In this document: positions 1 through 5,909 of the stretch, in pieces | Layout: every line of letters starts with the position of its first letter | Numbering within the stretch: position 1 is the stretch's first letter | Source of the DNA: Ruminococcus sp. UBA7013 | GTDB taxonomy: Bacteria; Bacillota; Clostridia; Oscillospirales; Ruminococcaceae | Length of the DNA: 8,447 bases | Reading direction: 5' to 3' | Assembly: GCA_002449585.1 (NCBI GenBank) | Contig: DJXD01000008.1 | Location: 1 to 8,447 of the forward strand | Made by a program: the position numbers and the translations under genes | Notes under the pieces: model-generated | The model's input: only the letters and a program-made list of their open reading frames with translations | Database searches by the model: none | What the model was told of the DNA's origin: nothing

Positions 1-24
1 CTCTATAGGCGGGGGAGAGTTCAC
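1..24 (+). mobile_element. Right end of an IS200/IS605-type (TnpB) element, partial
   Basis: The first 15 bases are the loop and 3' arm of a hairpin: arm AGGCGGGGG at 7-15, loop at 3-6, and the last two bases of a 5' arm that would continue off the window as CCCCCGC. The hairpin is followed by GAGAG and then TTCAC at 20-24. The same arrangement (GC-rich hairpin, short purine run, a pentamer ending in TCAC) recurs in inverted orientation at the right edge of the window. In TnpB elements this hairpin is both the transposon right end and the 3' scaffold of the omegaRNA, whose guide is the flanking DNA. The tnpB gene itself would lie to the left and is not visible. The exact boundary at 24/25 is inferred from comparing the two ends. 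Confidence 0.68.
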
Positions 25-762
25 TTTGCGTACCTCTACCCTGTTAAGCAATTGTTGTGCTTCTCCTATGTATACTAGTTTTGTAGTTGGATTAGCGAGA
101 TAATACACGCAATTAGTTACATCAGGCTGATTTTTGAATTGAGTAACAGATTTCCAATCTGAAGCGTAAATTACTTCATTCTCAGGAAGATCTTTATTAT
201 TTTTAGTCTTTGTTTTAAGAATGAACAAACCAGAATCGCTGATCTTAGATGCCATATCAACAAGCATTTTCTTTTCATTTGACATGGAATCTATGCTATT
301 TTTTGACACGATTTTTACAGGTTTGAATACAATAGAATCAATAAGATGACCTTCGAGAGGGGTATTTGATGAATAGACCATAATATTGCAGGTTTCAATC
401 AGTTCCTCATCAAGGTTTTTAAAATACTTATTATCACACGTGGAAACTGCTGTTGAAAACCAGAAAATCTGTTGTAACTTTGTATGAAAATCAGAAGGAA
501 GATTGATTCTGATCTTACTGTTATCATAAAATAAACAGGTAGTCTCTTTATGAATCAATACTTTTGAATCTTGGTCAAGTATTAAAATATCAATAGTACA
601 ACTATTTCCGCTTTTGAATCTTTGTAAAGACTCTGATGTCATTAAGTCGCCTACTTTTTGGGAAAAAGGTATATCAATACAGTAATTAAGAATAGTCCCT
701 TTAACCACATATTCCTTAACCAATAATACTGCTTTTTCAGTTGGTTTAAAGCTGATATCCAA
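1..762 (-). CDS. GIY-YIG nuclease family protein, 3' end interrupted
   Basis: A minus-strand frame is open from a TTG start at 762 to the window edge (254 codons). It has no ATG near its 5' end; an in-frame TGA lies two codons before the TTG, which is preceded by AAGAAG at a 9-base spacing, so the TTG is the likely start. About 215 N-terminal residues match no family I recognise; they alternate short hydrophobic and charged stretches, without a signal peptide or membrane segment. From about residue 218 the sequence becomes a GIY-YIG nuclease start: VYYLA (219-223), VYIGEA (230-235), and LLNRV with the usual arginine at 241. The domain then stops: genuine coding sequence ends near residue 246 (base 25), where the transposon end begins, so the catalytic Glu and C-terminal helices are missing. 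The gene is more AT-rich than its neighbours, suggesting acquired DNA. It is separated from rpsI by a terminator-like hairpin. The domain call is firm; the biological role is unknown. Confidence 0.72.
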   Translation of the reverse strand, partial: MDISFKPTEKAVLLVKEYVVKGTILNYCIDIPFSQKVGDLMTSESLQRFKSGNSCTIDILILDQDSKVLIHKETTCLFYDNSKIRINLPSDFHTKLQQIFWFSTAVSTCDNKYFKNLDEELIETCNIMVYSSNTPLEGHLIDSIVFKPVKIVSKNSIDSMSNEKKMLVDMASKISDSGLFILKTKTKNNKDLPENEVIYASDWKSVTQFKNQPDVTNCVYYLANPTTKLVYIGEAQQLLNRVEVRKVNSPPPIE

Positions 763-785
763 CTTGTATCACTTCTTTATACAAA

Positions 786-818
786 TAAGGCATTCACCAA
801 CAGATGAATGCCTTTTTG
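786..818 (-). terminator. Terminator-like hairpin after the rplM-rpsI operon
   Basis: A perfect 9-bp stem (788-796 with 805-813, AGGCATTCA/TGAATGCCT, extendable by one A-T pair) encloses an 8-base loop. On the minus strand, downstream of rpsI, the stem is followed by TTATTTGTAT, a moderate T-rich tail. On the plus strand it is followed by TTTTTGG. Its position fits the end of the ribosomal-protein transcript. The tail is weaker than in the other terminators here, so some read-through into the GIY-YIG gene is possible. Confidence 0.65.
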
Positions 819-886
819 GTTAGCTATCTATTAGTTATTGTATGAAATTCACCATATTCATGTAATACTCATAAAAAGGCAATTTT

Positions 887-1288
887 TTATCTCTTGGAGA
901 ACTGCGGCGCACGACGGGCAGCCTTGAGACCATATTTCTTTCTTTCCTTCATTCTGGGGTCACGAGTCAGGAAGCCTGCGCTCTTCAGTGCCGGGCGAAG
1001 TTCAGCATCATACTGAAGCAGAGCACGGGAAATTCCGTGACGAATTGCACCAGCCTGTCCGGTAACACCGCCGCCAGTTACTGTGCAGACTACATCAAAT
1101 TTATCCAGTGTATCAGTCAGAGTCAGAGGCTGACGGACAATCAGTTTCAGTGTTTCGAGGCCAAAATAATCGTCAATGCCTCTGCCGTTGATGGTGATAT
1201 TGCCACTGCCGGGAATCAGTCTGACTCTGGAAACAGAGTGCTTTCTCCGGCCTGTGCCATAATGATAAGCAACTTTAGGTTCGTACAT
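887..1288 (-). CDS. rpsI: 30S ribosomal protein S9
   Basis: A protein of the small ribosomal subunit whose C-terminal tail reaches the P-site tRNA. The 133-residue product has the S9 landmarks in order: YGTGRRK near the N-terminus (residues 10-16), the central VTGGGVTGQAGAIRHGISRAL segment, and the LTRDPRMKERKKYG and RRAPQFSKR tail with the terminal SKR. The length is normal for the family. The start is an ATG preceded by GAGGAGGG, a near-perfect ribosome-binding site at good spacing. It lies 17 bp downstream of rplM on the same strand, the standard bacterial rplM-rpsI operon order, so it is probably transcribed from the rplM promoter. Nothing is missing or odd. Identification is essentially certain. 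Confidence 0.98.
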   Translation of the reverse strand: MYEPKVAYHYGTGRRKHSVSRVRLIPGSGNITINGRGIDDYFGLETLKLIVRQPLTLTDTLDKFDVVCTVTGGGVTGQAGAIRHGISRALLQYDAELRPALKSAGFLTRDPRMKERKKYGLKAARRAPQFSKR

Positions 1289-1305
1289 GATTTACCCTCC
1301 TCTGA

Positions 1306-1734
1306 TTAGAATTCATAAACTTCAGGCTTCTGAGCAGCATGTTTATGCTCTGTGCCCTTGACTGTGCGCAGACGTTTCAGCTGATTTGCGCCCTGGGTAT
1401 TATGCGGAAGCATTCCAGTGACAGCGATTGTCATAGCCTGGTCAGGTTTTTCAGCCATCAGTTTTTTATAAGATACTTCTTTGATACCGCCGATCCAACC
1501 GGTATGCCAGTAGAATTTTTTATGTTCCAGCTTCTTTCCGGTGAGAATGGCTTTTTCGCAGTTGATGATAATGACATAATCGCCGCAATCTGCATGCGGT
1601 GCAAAAATCGGCTTGTGTTTGCCACGGAGCAGCACAGCGGCCTGAGCAGCCACACGGCCAAGGGGCTTGTCAGTAGCATCTAAAATATACCATTTACGGC
1701 TGATTTCGGCAGCCTTTGGCATTGTCGTTGACAT
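1306..1734 (-). CDS. rplM: 50S ribosomal protein L13
   Basis: An early-assembling protein of the large ribosomal subunit. The 142 residues are full length for L13 and carry its familiar blocks: KWYILDATDKPLGRVAAQAA followed by LLRGKHKP, the GDYVIIIN strand, FYWHTGWIGG, and MLPHNTQGANQLKRLR with a basic tail ending GTEHKHAAQKPEVYEF. The ATG is preceded by GGAGG (1744-1748) at 9 bases. It is the first gene of the operon with rpsI, which starts 17 bp after its stop codon. It has a full-consensus promoter and a long, foldable 5' leader, consistent with L13 autoregulation as known in other bacteria; that regulation is inferred here, not shown. Confidence 0.98.
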   Translation of the reverse strand: MSTTMPKAAEISRKWYILDATDKPLGRVAAQAAVLLRGKHKPIFAPHADCGDYVIIINCEKAILTGKKLEHKKFYWHTGWIGGIKEVSYKKLMAEKPDQAMTIAVTGMLPHNTQGANQLKRLRTVKGTEHKHAAQKPEVYEF

Positions 1735-1866
1735 AGATATATTCCTCCAATTTATGATATTTTCTGAATCTATCAGCAGATACGCCCATGACTATACATC
1801 AGGAACGGGGAATCCTGAAAAATAGGCGCAGGCATCAGCAGGCGGTTACTCTGTGACACCATTCAC
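1735..1866 (-). promoter_or_regulatory. Structured 5' leader of rplM, candidate L13 autoregulatory leader
   Basis: About 130 bases separate the predicted transcription start from the rplM ATG. The RNA can fold into a 9-bp helix (1822-1830 with 1781-1789, two G-U wobbles) enclosing a 6-bp hairpin (1813-1818 with 1799-1804, loop TTCCCCGT on the RNA strand). The 8-mer CTGCTGAT occurs on each side of this fold (RNA-strand positions 1841-1834 and 1779-1772). A 7-bp inverted repeat (1850-1856 with 1863-1869) straddles the predicted start site. L13 leader RNAs are an established class in Firmicutes and act by L13 binding. I could not test this sequence against the covariance model, so class membership is inferred from position and foldability. 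Confidence 0.5.
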
Positions 1867-1871
1867 AGATA

Positions 1872-1900
1872 ATTATACCTGTTTTTTTGAAATTTGTCAA
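1872..1900 (-). promoter_or_regulatory. Sigma-A promoter of rplM-rpsI
   Basis: On the minus strand, TTGACA (1900-1895) and TATAAT (1877-1872) both match consensus perfectly and are separated by exactly 17 bp. The upstream DNA is A/T-rich (1901-1933), overlapping the T-tract of the preceding gene's terminator, and could act as an UP element. The predicted start is around 1865, giving a long leader before rplM. Confidence 0.9.
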
Positions 1901-1920
1901 GGGTTTTTTCAAAATTTTGC

Positions 1921-1962
1921 AGAAAAAATAAAAGCTCTGCACAAAGCATTTTTGTGCAGAGC
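1921..1962 (-). terminator. Intrinsic terminator of the transporter gene
   Basis: A 12-bp perfect stem (GCTCTGCACAAA at 1934-1945 with TTTGTGCAGAGC at 1951-1962) has a 5-base loop and is followed on the minus strand by TTTTATTTTTTCTG. It starts 10 bases after the transporter stop codon. The next promoter, for rplM, begins about 20 bp further on, so this hairpin insulates the two units. Confidence 0.93.
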
Positions 1963-1971
1963 GTTAAGAGA

Positions 1972-3336
1972 TCAAAGTTTTGTCACATAGCGCAGACAGA
2001 TATAAATTGTACTGATCAGCATGACAATGATCGTAGCAGGCGCCATTTTCTTACAATATTCGCCCCAGCCGATCGGATGGCCAGCTTTAGCGGCGGCAGA
2101 TGTGCCGACAACATTGGCAGATGCACCGATTGGAGTGGCAGAACCGCCGACATCCGTGCCCATGGCCAATGACCATGCAAGTGTTGCAAGAAGCGGATCA
2201 CTTCCGGCGGATAATTCTTTGATAATGGGAACCATAGTTGCCGCAAAGGGGATATTATCAATAAATGCGCTGGCAATTCCGGAAACCCAGATAATAATAG
2301 CAACCATCAAATAATAATTGCTGCCACAGACTTTGCTGATAAATCCGGCAATGATTTCAAGAACGCCTGTTTGTTCCAGCCCGCCGACGACAATGAATAA
2401 GCCAGTGAAGAATAACAGGGTTTTATAATCCACACCATGAAGCACTTCTTTGATATGTTTAGCGGATGTGATCAGCGTAACAGCGGCAATCACAACCCCG
2501 ATGAAAGCCACTGTCAAGCCAGTGGAGCTATGTGTGATCAGGAGTATAACGGCACAGAGGAAAATCACAAGGCTGATCCAGAAGCCTTTTTTATCTGTGA
2601 TAAAGCTTTCCGGGGAAGGCATTTTTGCAATTTCTTCTTCGCTGACCCCTTCGCCAGCGAGTTCTTTATGCATGACAAGATAGAAATAAGCCACGATGAA
2701 GATAAAAGAAAGCAATGCCGCAACACCAGTATTTTCAACAAAATCCATGAAAGCATAATGCAGATTAGAACCAATGATGATATTCGGAGGATCTCCGCAC
2801 ATAGTTGCTGATCCGCCCAGATTAGCACAGAAAATTTCTGAAAGAATCATGGGAACAGGATTGAATTTTAATAATCTTGCTAATTCAATCGTAACAGAAG
2901 CAAGGAATAAGATCACTGTGATAGAATCAATAAACATGGCGAGAATAAAAGACATTGCCATAAATGCGAAGAAAATAGGGATTGTCTTATAATGCACCAT
3001 TTTGGCAATTCTTCGGCAGAGCCAGTTGAAAAATCCAACTCTTGCCATACCCTCCACCATGATCATCATACCACCAAGAAACAAGATTGTCGCCCAGTCA
3101 ATGCCGCCGGATTCTGTTTCTGTGCCGGTTGTATGCCAAAATTCTGCCGTAGCAATGGCTTTCAGATTAATAGTATCCCACATTGCTCCGAAATCCTGCA
3201 TGCAGATTCCGAAGACTCCGACTAAAGTCAGCAGTCCGCATCCAAGTGTAACATAATGCTTTTCGATCTTGTCCATAATGATCAAAATAAACATTGCTAC
3301 AAAGATGATAACTGCAACGGTTTGCGCCGCCATCAT
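1972..3336 (-). CDS. ArsB/NhaD-type ion transporter (IT superfamily, SLC13-like)
   Basis: A polytopic inner-membrane carrier of about 454 residues, nearly all hydrophobic, with roughly ten to twelve membrane segments. Two inverted half-repeats carry matching signature loops: FIDS (about 135-138) then NLGGSATMCGDPPNIIIG (about 172-189) in the first half, and FIDN (about 358-361) then TDVGGSATPIGASANVVG (about 394-411) in the second. This GGSAT...N pattern is characteristic of the IT superfamily that includes NhaD Na+/H+ antiporters, ArsB and DASS/CitM carriers. The substrate cannot be read from sequence: Na+/H+ exchange or anion uptake are both possible, and no arsR or arsenic genes lie nearby. 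Start choice: an ATG at 3345 abuts the GAAGG ribosome-binding site with no spacing, so the ATG at 3336, 8 bases after AGGA, is preferred. It is a single-gene unit with its own promoter, structured leader and terminator. Confidence 0.9.
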   Translation of the reverse strand: MMAAQTVAVIIFVAMFILIIMDKIEKHYVTLGCGLLTLVGVFGICMQDFGAMWDTINLKAIATAEFWHTTGTETESGGIDWATILFLGGMMIMVEGMARVGFFNWLCRRIAKMVHYKTIPIFFAFMAMSFILAMFIDSITVILFLASVTIELARLLKFNPVPMILSEIFCANLGGSATMCGDPPNIIIGSNLHYAFMDFVENTGVAALLSFIFIVAYFYLVMHKELAGEGVSEEEIAKMPSPESFITDKKGFWISLVIFLCAVILLITHSSTGLTVAFIGVVIAAVTLITSAKHIKEVLHGVDYKTLLFFTGLFIVVGGLEQTGVLEIIAGFISKVCGSNYYLMVAIIIWVSGIASAFIDNIPFAATMVPIIKELSAGSDPLLATLAWSLAMGTDVGGSATPIGASANVVGTSAAAKAGHPIGWGEYCKKMAPATIIVMLISTIYICLRYVTKL

Positions 3337-3370
3337 AAAAATCATCCTTCTTTCTGAAAAATGCAGGATT

Positions 3371-3421
3371 CTGTCCGCTTTGTCAGGGCGTACTGGGCAT
3401 ACAGCCTCACAAAGGATACAG
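3371..3421 (-). promoter_or_regulatory. Foldable leader element upstream of the transporter
   Basis: Between the predicted transcription start (about 3455) and the transporter start codon, the RNA can form one long irregular hairpin. It has a 4-bp base (3418-3421 with 3371-3374), a 3x3 internal loop, a 6-bp stem CTTTGT/ACAAAG (3409-3414 with 3378-3383), a second internal loop, then GGC-T-GTA pairing with TAC-GCC around a 7-base loop (3393-3399). It lies about 35 bases before the coding region. Interrupted helices in the leader of an ion-transporter gene suggest a cis-regulatory RNA, possibly ion-sensing. I do not recognise its class. Confidence 0.35.
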
Positions 3422-3460
3422 AAATTTTACATGCATTTAACTTGATTTTAACTCACTTTT

Positions 3461-3488
3461 ATTATAGCATAGAATCCAGAAAAATCAA
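3461..3488 (-). promoter_or_regulatory. Promoter of the transporter gene
   Basis: On the minus strand TTGATT (3488-3483) and a perfect TATAAT (3466-3461) are separated by 16 bp. The predicted start near 3455 gives a 5' leader of about 120 bases containing the foldable element at 3371-3421. Confidence 0.72.
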
Positions 3489-3592
3489 GATGCAAAGTGA
3501 TTTTTGTAGAAACTCACATTTTTTGAGCCGATTTTGATTAAAAAACAATCAGATTTCATGAGATTAAAAATTTTAAAAAAATTTTTGAAAAA
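3489..3592. other. Gene-free AT-rich spacer with upstream A/T tracts
   Basis: Together with the flanking promoters and leader this is a gene-free stretch of about 310 bases between the transporter and tRNA-Gln. Apart from the two divergent promoters I see no ORF or RNA gene in it. The segment 3564-3592 consists almost entirely of alternating A and T runs and ends just before the tRNA -35 box, as expected of an UP element that boosts stable-RNA promoters. A short TGATT/AATCA inverted repeat is present around 3536-3552, with no evident role. Confidence 0.6.
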
Positions 3593-3596
3593 GCTA

Positions 3597-3625
3597 TTGA
3601 CAAATAGCATAGATTGTGATATAAT
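3597..3625 (+). promoter_or_regulatory. Full-consensus promoter of tRNA-Gln
   Basis: TTGACA (3597-3602) and TATAAT (3620-3625) match consensus at all twelve positions with a 17-bp spacer, behind an A/T-tract region. The predicted start is near 3632, about 27 bases before the mature tRNA. Confidence 0.93.
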
Positions 3626-3658
3626 ATAAAAGCTGATTGAGAAACAGCAAGAATCAAC

Positions 3659-3731
3659 TGGGGTGTCGCCAAGTGGTAAGGCAGCGGACTCTGACTCCGT
3701 TATTTCGAGGGTTCAAATCCTTCCACCCCAA
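3659..3731 (+). tRNA. tRNA-Gln (anticodon CTG)
   Basis: A complete cloverleaf: acceptor TGGGGTG pairs with CACCCCA (3724-3730). The D arm is GCC/GGC with a 9-base loop. The anticodon stem GCGGA/TCCGT has one G-U pair and the loop CTCTGAC, giving anticodon CTG. The T arm is GAGGG/CCTTC with the loop TTCAAAT, and the variable loop has 6 bases. The U1-A72 pair is typical of glutamine tRNAs. The discriminator base at 3731 is A. The 3' CCA is not encoded, so it must be added enzymatically. It is a lone tRNA gene with its own strong promoter and terminator and reads the CAG codon. Confidence 0.96.
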
Positions 3732-3735
3732 TCAG

Positions 3736-3770
3736 AAAAACGCCGATGCAGATGCACCGGCGTTTTTATT
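3736..3770. terminator. Bidirectional terminator between tRNA-Gln and feoB
   Basis: The sequence is AAAAACGCCG (3736-3745), a 12-base middle that can itself pair TGC/GCA, then CGGCGTTTTT (3758-3767) followed by ATTTTT. On the plus strand it ends the tRNA transcript 5 bases after the mature 3' end. On the minus strand the same stem followed by TTTTTCTG lies just past the feoB stop codon. The two convergent units share it. Confidence 0.92.
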
Positions 3771-3772
3771 TT

Positions 3773-5779
3773 TCAGAACAGCAGATTGACAAGAAAACAG
3801 CAGGATAATCCGCATAAAGTCGGGAGAAGAATCGAAAATAAAGTCCATTTCAGGCTTTTGGTTTCTTTATAAATCGTCAGAACCGTTGTCGAGCAAGGAA
3901 AATGCATCAGTGAAAAAAGTATGGTGCATAATGCCGTTCCCCATGTCCAGCCATTAGAAATAAAAATCTGCTTTATCATAGAAAGATCGTTGATTTCTGT
4001 CAGCGTTCCCTGTGCAGAATACATCATGAGCATGAGAGGAATGACAATTTCATTTGCCGGAAATCCCAGCAAAAACGCCGTCAGGATGACACCATCAAGG
4101 CCGAATAGATTTGCAAATGGATGCAGAAATGTACAGATCCCAGATAAAAGATGATAATGTGCAAGAATCCAGATGATCAGCCCGGCAGGTGCGGCAACAA
4201 CACAGGCACGGCCTAAGACAAATAATGTCCGATCAAAGACAGAACGAATCAGCACTTTTCCGATCTGCGGTTTTCGATAAGGCGGAAGCTCCAACAGAAA
4301 AAAAGACGGCAAGCCTTTCAGGATCGTTCTAGATAATAATTTTGAGATCAATAACGTCATGCCTGTTCCAAGCAGTAATAGCAGTAACAGGATCATGGCA
4401 GACAGAACAGAATCAAAAGCTGTTCCAGCCGCAAAAAACATGCTGATCATGGAGATCAATAGGGGAAATCTTCCATTGCAAGGGGTGAAAACATTTGTCA
4501 GAATGGCAAGCATGCGTTCCCGTGGAGAATCAATAATCCGGCAGCCAGTCACGCCACAGGCATTGCATCCAAGTCCCTGCATCATGGTTAGACATTGTTT
4601 TCCGCATGCGCCTGCGCACTGGAATGCATGATCTAATTGAAAGGCGATTCTGGGCAAATAGCCGGCATCTTCCAGAAGCGTAAACAAGGGAAAGAAAATT
4701 GCCATTGGCGGAAGCATTACGCCGATTACCCAGGCTAATATTTTATAAATCCCATCAATCAAGAGTTCTGTCAGCATTTCCGGGGCATGGATCTGGAGCA
4801 ATCCGGAGCGGATCTGTTCGCCCAGCCGGAACAGAGCATCTGATAATAAAGCACTTGGGACATTTGCGCCGATCATGGTCAGCCAGAGAATGCCGCTCAG
4901 GAATAATAACATGATCGGGATGCCAAAAATCCGGCTTAATAAAATATGATCAATTTTTCTGTCACGCTGATGATCTGGAGGGGAAGAAATAACTTCTTGA
5001 GAAATTTGTTCTGCCTGATGCATCAAAGTACAGATCACATGATCCTGAATCTGTTCCGAAGAAAAGCCCTGTTTGATAAGATCCTCCTGTAAATCCCGGA
5101 TTTGATCTGAAATCTGTTCAGGGAGAGACAGAAGCGTGACAGTGGAATCTTGTTCCAGAATGCGCAAAGCCGCCCATCTTGTGGGGAATGGATCTGCATA
5201 GGGATTAATCAGATCTATGATGATCTGGAGACTGGCCTCCAGCGTATCATGATAATACATCTGGAAATCAGAATGCTGTTTTTGCAATGTCATTGCAAAA
5301 AGCCGCTGTTTTAATTCAGATATGCCCCGGCCATTCCGTGCGCTCATGCCGATCACAGGTATTTTTAAAATTTGTTCTAATTTAGAAAGATCAATTGCAA
5401 TCTGTTTTTTTTCTGCTTCATCAAGAAGATTGATGCATAATAAAATCTGATCTGTGATTTCCATGATTTGAAAGACAAGATTCAGATTTCGTTCCAGACA
5501 GCAGGCATCACAGACAATGACGACGGCATCCGGGCGAGAAATACAGAGATAATCCCGTGCAACGGCTTCTTCTGGAGAATTTGCCCGAAGGGAATACGTG
5601 CCGGGCAGATCTGTGATCAAGAATTTTTGATCTTGATAGATAAAACTGCCTTCTGCTGTTGTGACGGTTTTCCCTGTCCAGTTGCCTGTATGCTGATGCA
5701 TTCCTGTCAGGGCATTGAATACGGTGGATTTTCCCACATTGGGATTTCCGGCCAGTGCAATATGAAAATAATTTTGCAT
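3773..5779 (-). CDS. feoB: Ferrous iron transport protein B
   Basis: An inner-membrane Fe2+ uptake protein with a cytosolic G-protein domain. Residues 1-165 hold the GTPase: G1 GNPNVGKST (11-19), G2 region TGNWTGKTV with Thr38, G3 DLPG (57-60), G4 NLLD (117-120, the relaxed FeoB form of NKxD), and G5 MSAR (145-148). A helical linker runs to about 280, followed by the membrane part with two gate regions. The signature segment QGLGCNACGVTGCRIIDSPR (401-420), followed by TPCNGRFP (432-439), is the Clostridia-type variant rather than the E. coli GCNVPA form, and is rich in cysteine (388, 392, 396, 405, 408, 413, 434). The 668 residues are in the normal range. No feoA or feoC is visible next to it. 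The start is supported by AAGGGG 7 bases upstream. It is convergent with tRNA-Gln, divergent from the hydrolase gene, and apparently monocistronic. No clear Fur box is seen. Metal specificity for iron over manganese is assumed from the family. Confidence 0.94.
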   Translation of the reverse strand: MQNYFHIALAGNPNVGKSTVFNALTGMHQHTGNWTGKTVTTAEGSFIYQDQKFLITDLPGTYSLRANSPEEAVARDYLCISRPDAVVIVCDACCLERNLNLVFQIMEITDQILLCINLLDEAEKKQIAIDLSKLEQILKIPVIGMSARNGRGISELKQRLFAMTLQKQHSDFQMYYHDTLEASLQIIIDLINPYADPFPTRWAALRILEQDSTVTLLSLPEQISDQIRDLQEDLIKQGFSSEQIQDHVICTLMHQAEQISQEVISSPPDHQRDRKIDHILLSRIFGIPIMLLFLSGILWLTMIGANVPSALLSDALFRLGEQIRSGLLQIHAPEMLTELLIDGIYKILAWVIGVMLPPMAIFFPLFTLLEDAGYLPRIAFQLDHAFQCAGACGKQCLTMMQGLGCNACGVTGCRIIDSPRERMLAILTNVFTPCNGRFPLLISMISMFFAAGTAFDSVLSAMILLLLLLLGTGMTLLISKLLSRTILKGLPSFFLLELPPYRKPQIGKVLIRSVFDRTLFVLGRACVVAAPAGLIIWILAHYHLLSGICTFLHPFANLFGLDGVILTAFLLGFPANEIVIPLMLMMYSAQGTLTEINDLSMIKQIFISNGWTWGTALCTILFSLMHFPCSTTVLTIYKETKSLKWTLFSILLPTLCGLSCCFLVNLLF

Positions 5780-5822
5780 GAAAAAGCCCCTTGGTGGATC
5801 TTATGTGTTTAAATTCAGAAAT

Positions 5823-5852
5823 ATGATATTTTTTCACAAATTTTGCTTGCAA
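5823..5852 (-). promoter_or_regulatory. Probable feoB promoter
   Basis: On the minus strand TTGCAA (5852-5847) is followed after 18 bp by TATCAT (5828-5823), both near consensus. The predicted start is about 5816, roughly 37 bases before the feoB ATG. Because TTGCAA is its own reverse complement, the same six bases can serve as the -35 box of the divergent hydrolase-birA promoter. Confidence 0.55.
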
Positions 5853-5875
5853 TTTGGGCTGATTTATGTTATAAT
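5847..5875 (+). promoter_or_regulatory. Promoter of the hydrolase-birA operon
   Basis: TTGCAA (5847-5852) and a perfect TATAAT (5870-5875) have a 17-bp spacer. The predicted start near 5882 gives a leader of about 28 bases before the AGAGGTGA ribosome-binding site and the ATG at 5910. This also shows that the longer reading frame beginning at 5778 cannot be the natural start, since it would begin upstream of the promoter. Confidence 0.8.
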
Positions 5876-5909
5876 GAATGAGGTTATTATTTTTACAAGA
5901 GGTGATAGA

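Noticed and set aside
837..870. Possible promoter for the GIY-YIG gene (TTACAT, 17 bp, TACAAT on the minus strand).
   Set aside because: The -10 is good but the -35 matches consensus at only two positions, and a terminator-like hairpin follows before the gene. Too weak to annotate.
1972..3336. Arsenite efflux (arsB) as a specific function for the transporter.
   Set aside because: The family signatures fit the wider superfamily, and no arsR, arsC or arsA lies nearby. A specific substrate is not supported.
5778..5909. N-terminal extension of the hydrolase frame beginning at an ATG at 5778.
   Set aside because: The extension runs through the divergent promoter region and overlaps the feoB start codon. 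A good ribosome-binding site and promoter support the ATG at 5910.
5816..5909. Searched for a Fur or DtxR-type operator between feoB and the hydrolase gene.
   Set aside because: Only AT-rich sequence with partial half-sites was seen. No palindrome close to the GATAATGATAATCATTATC consensus.
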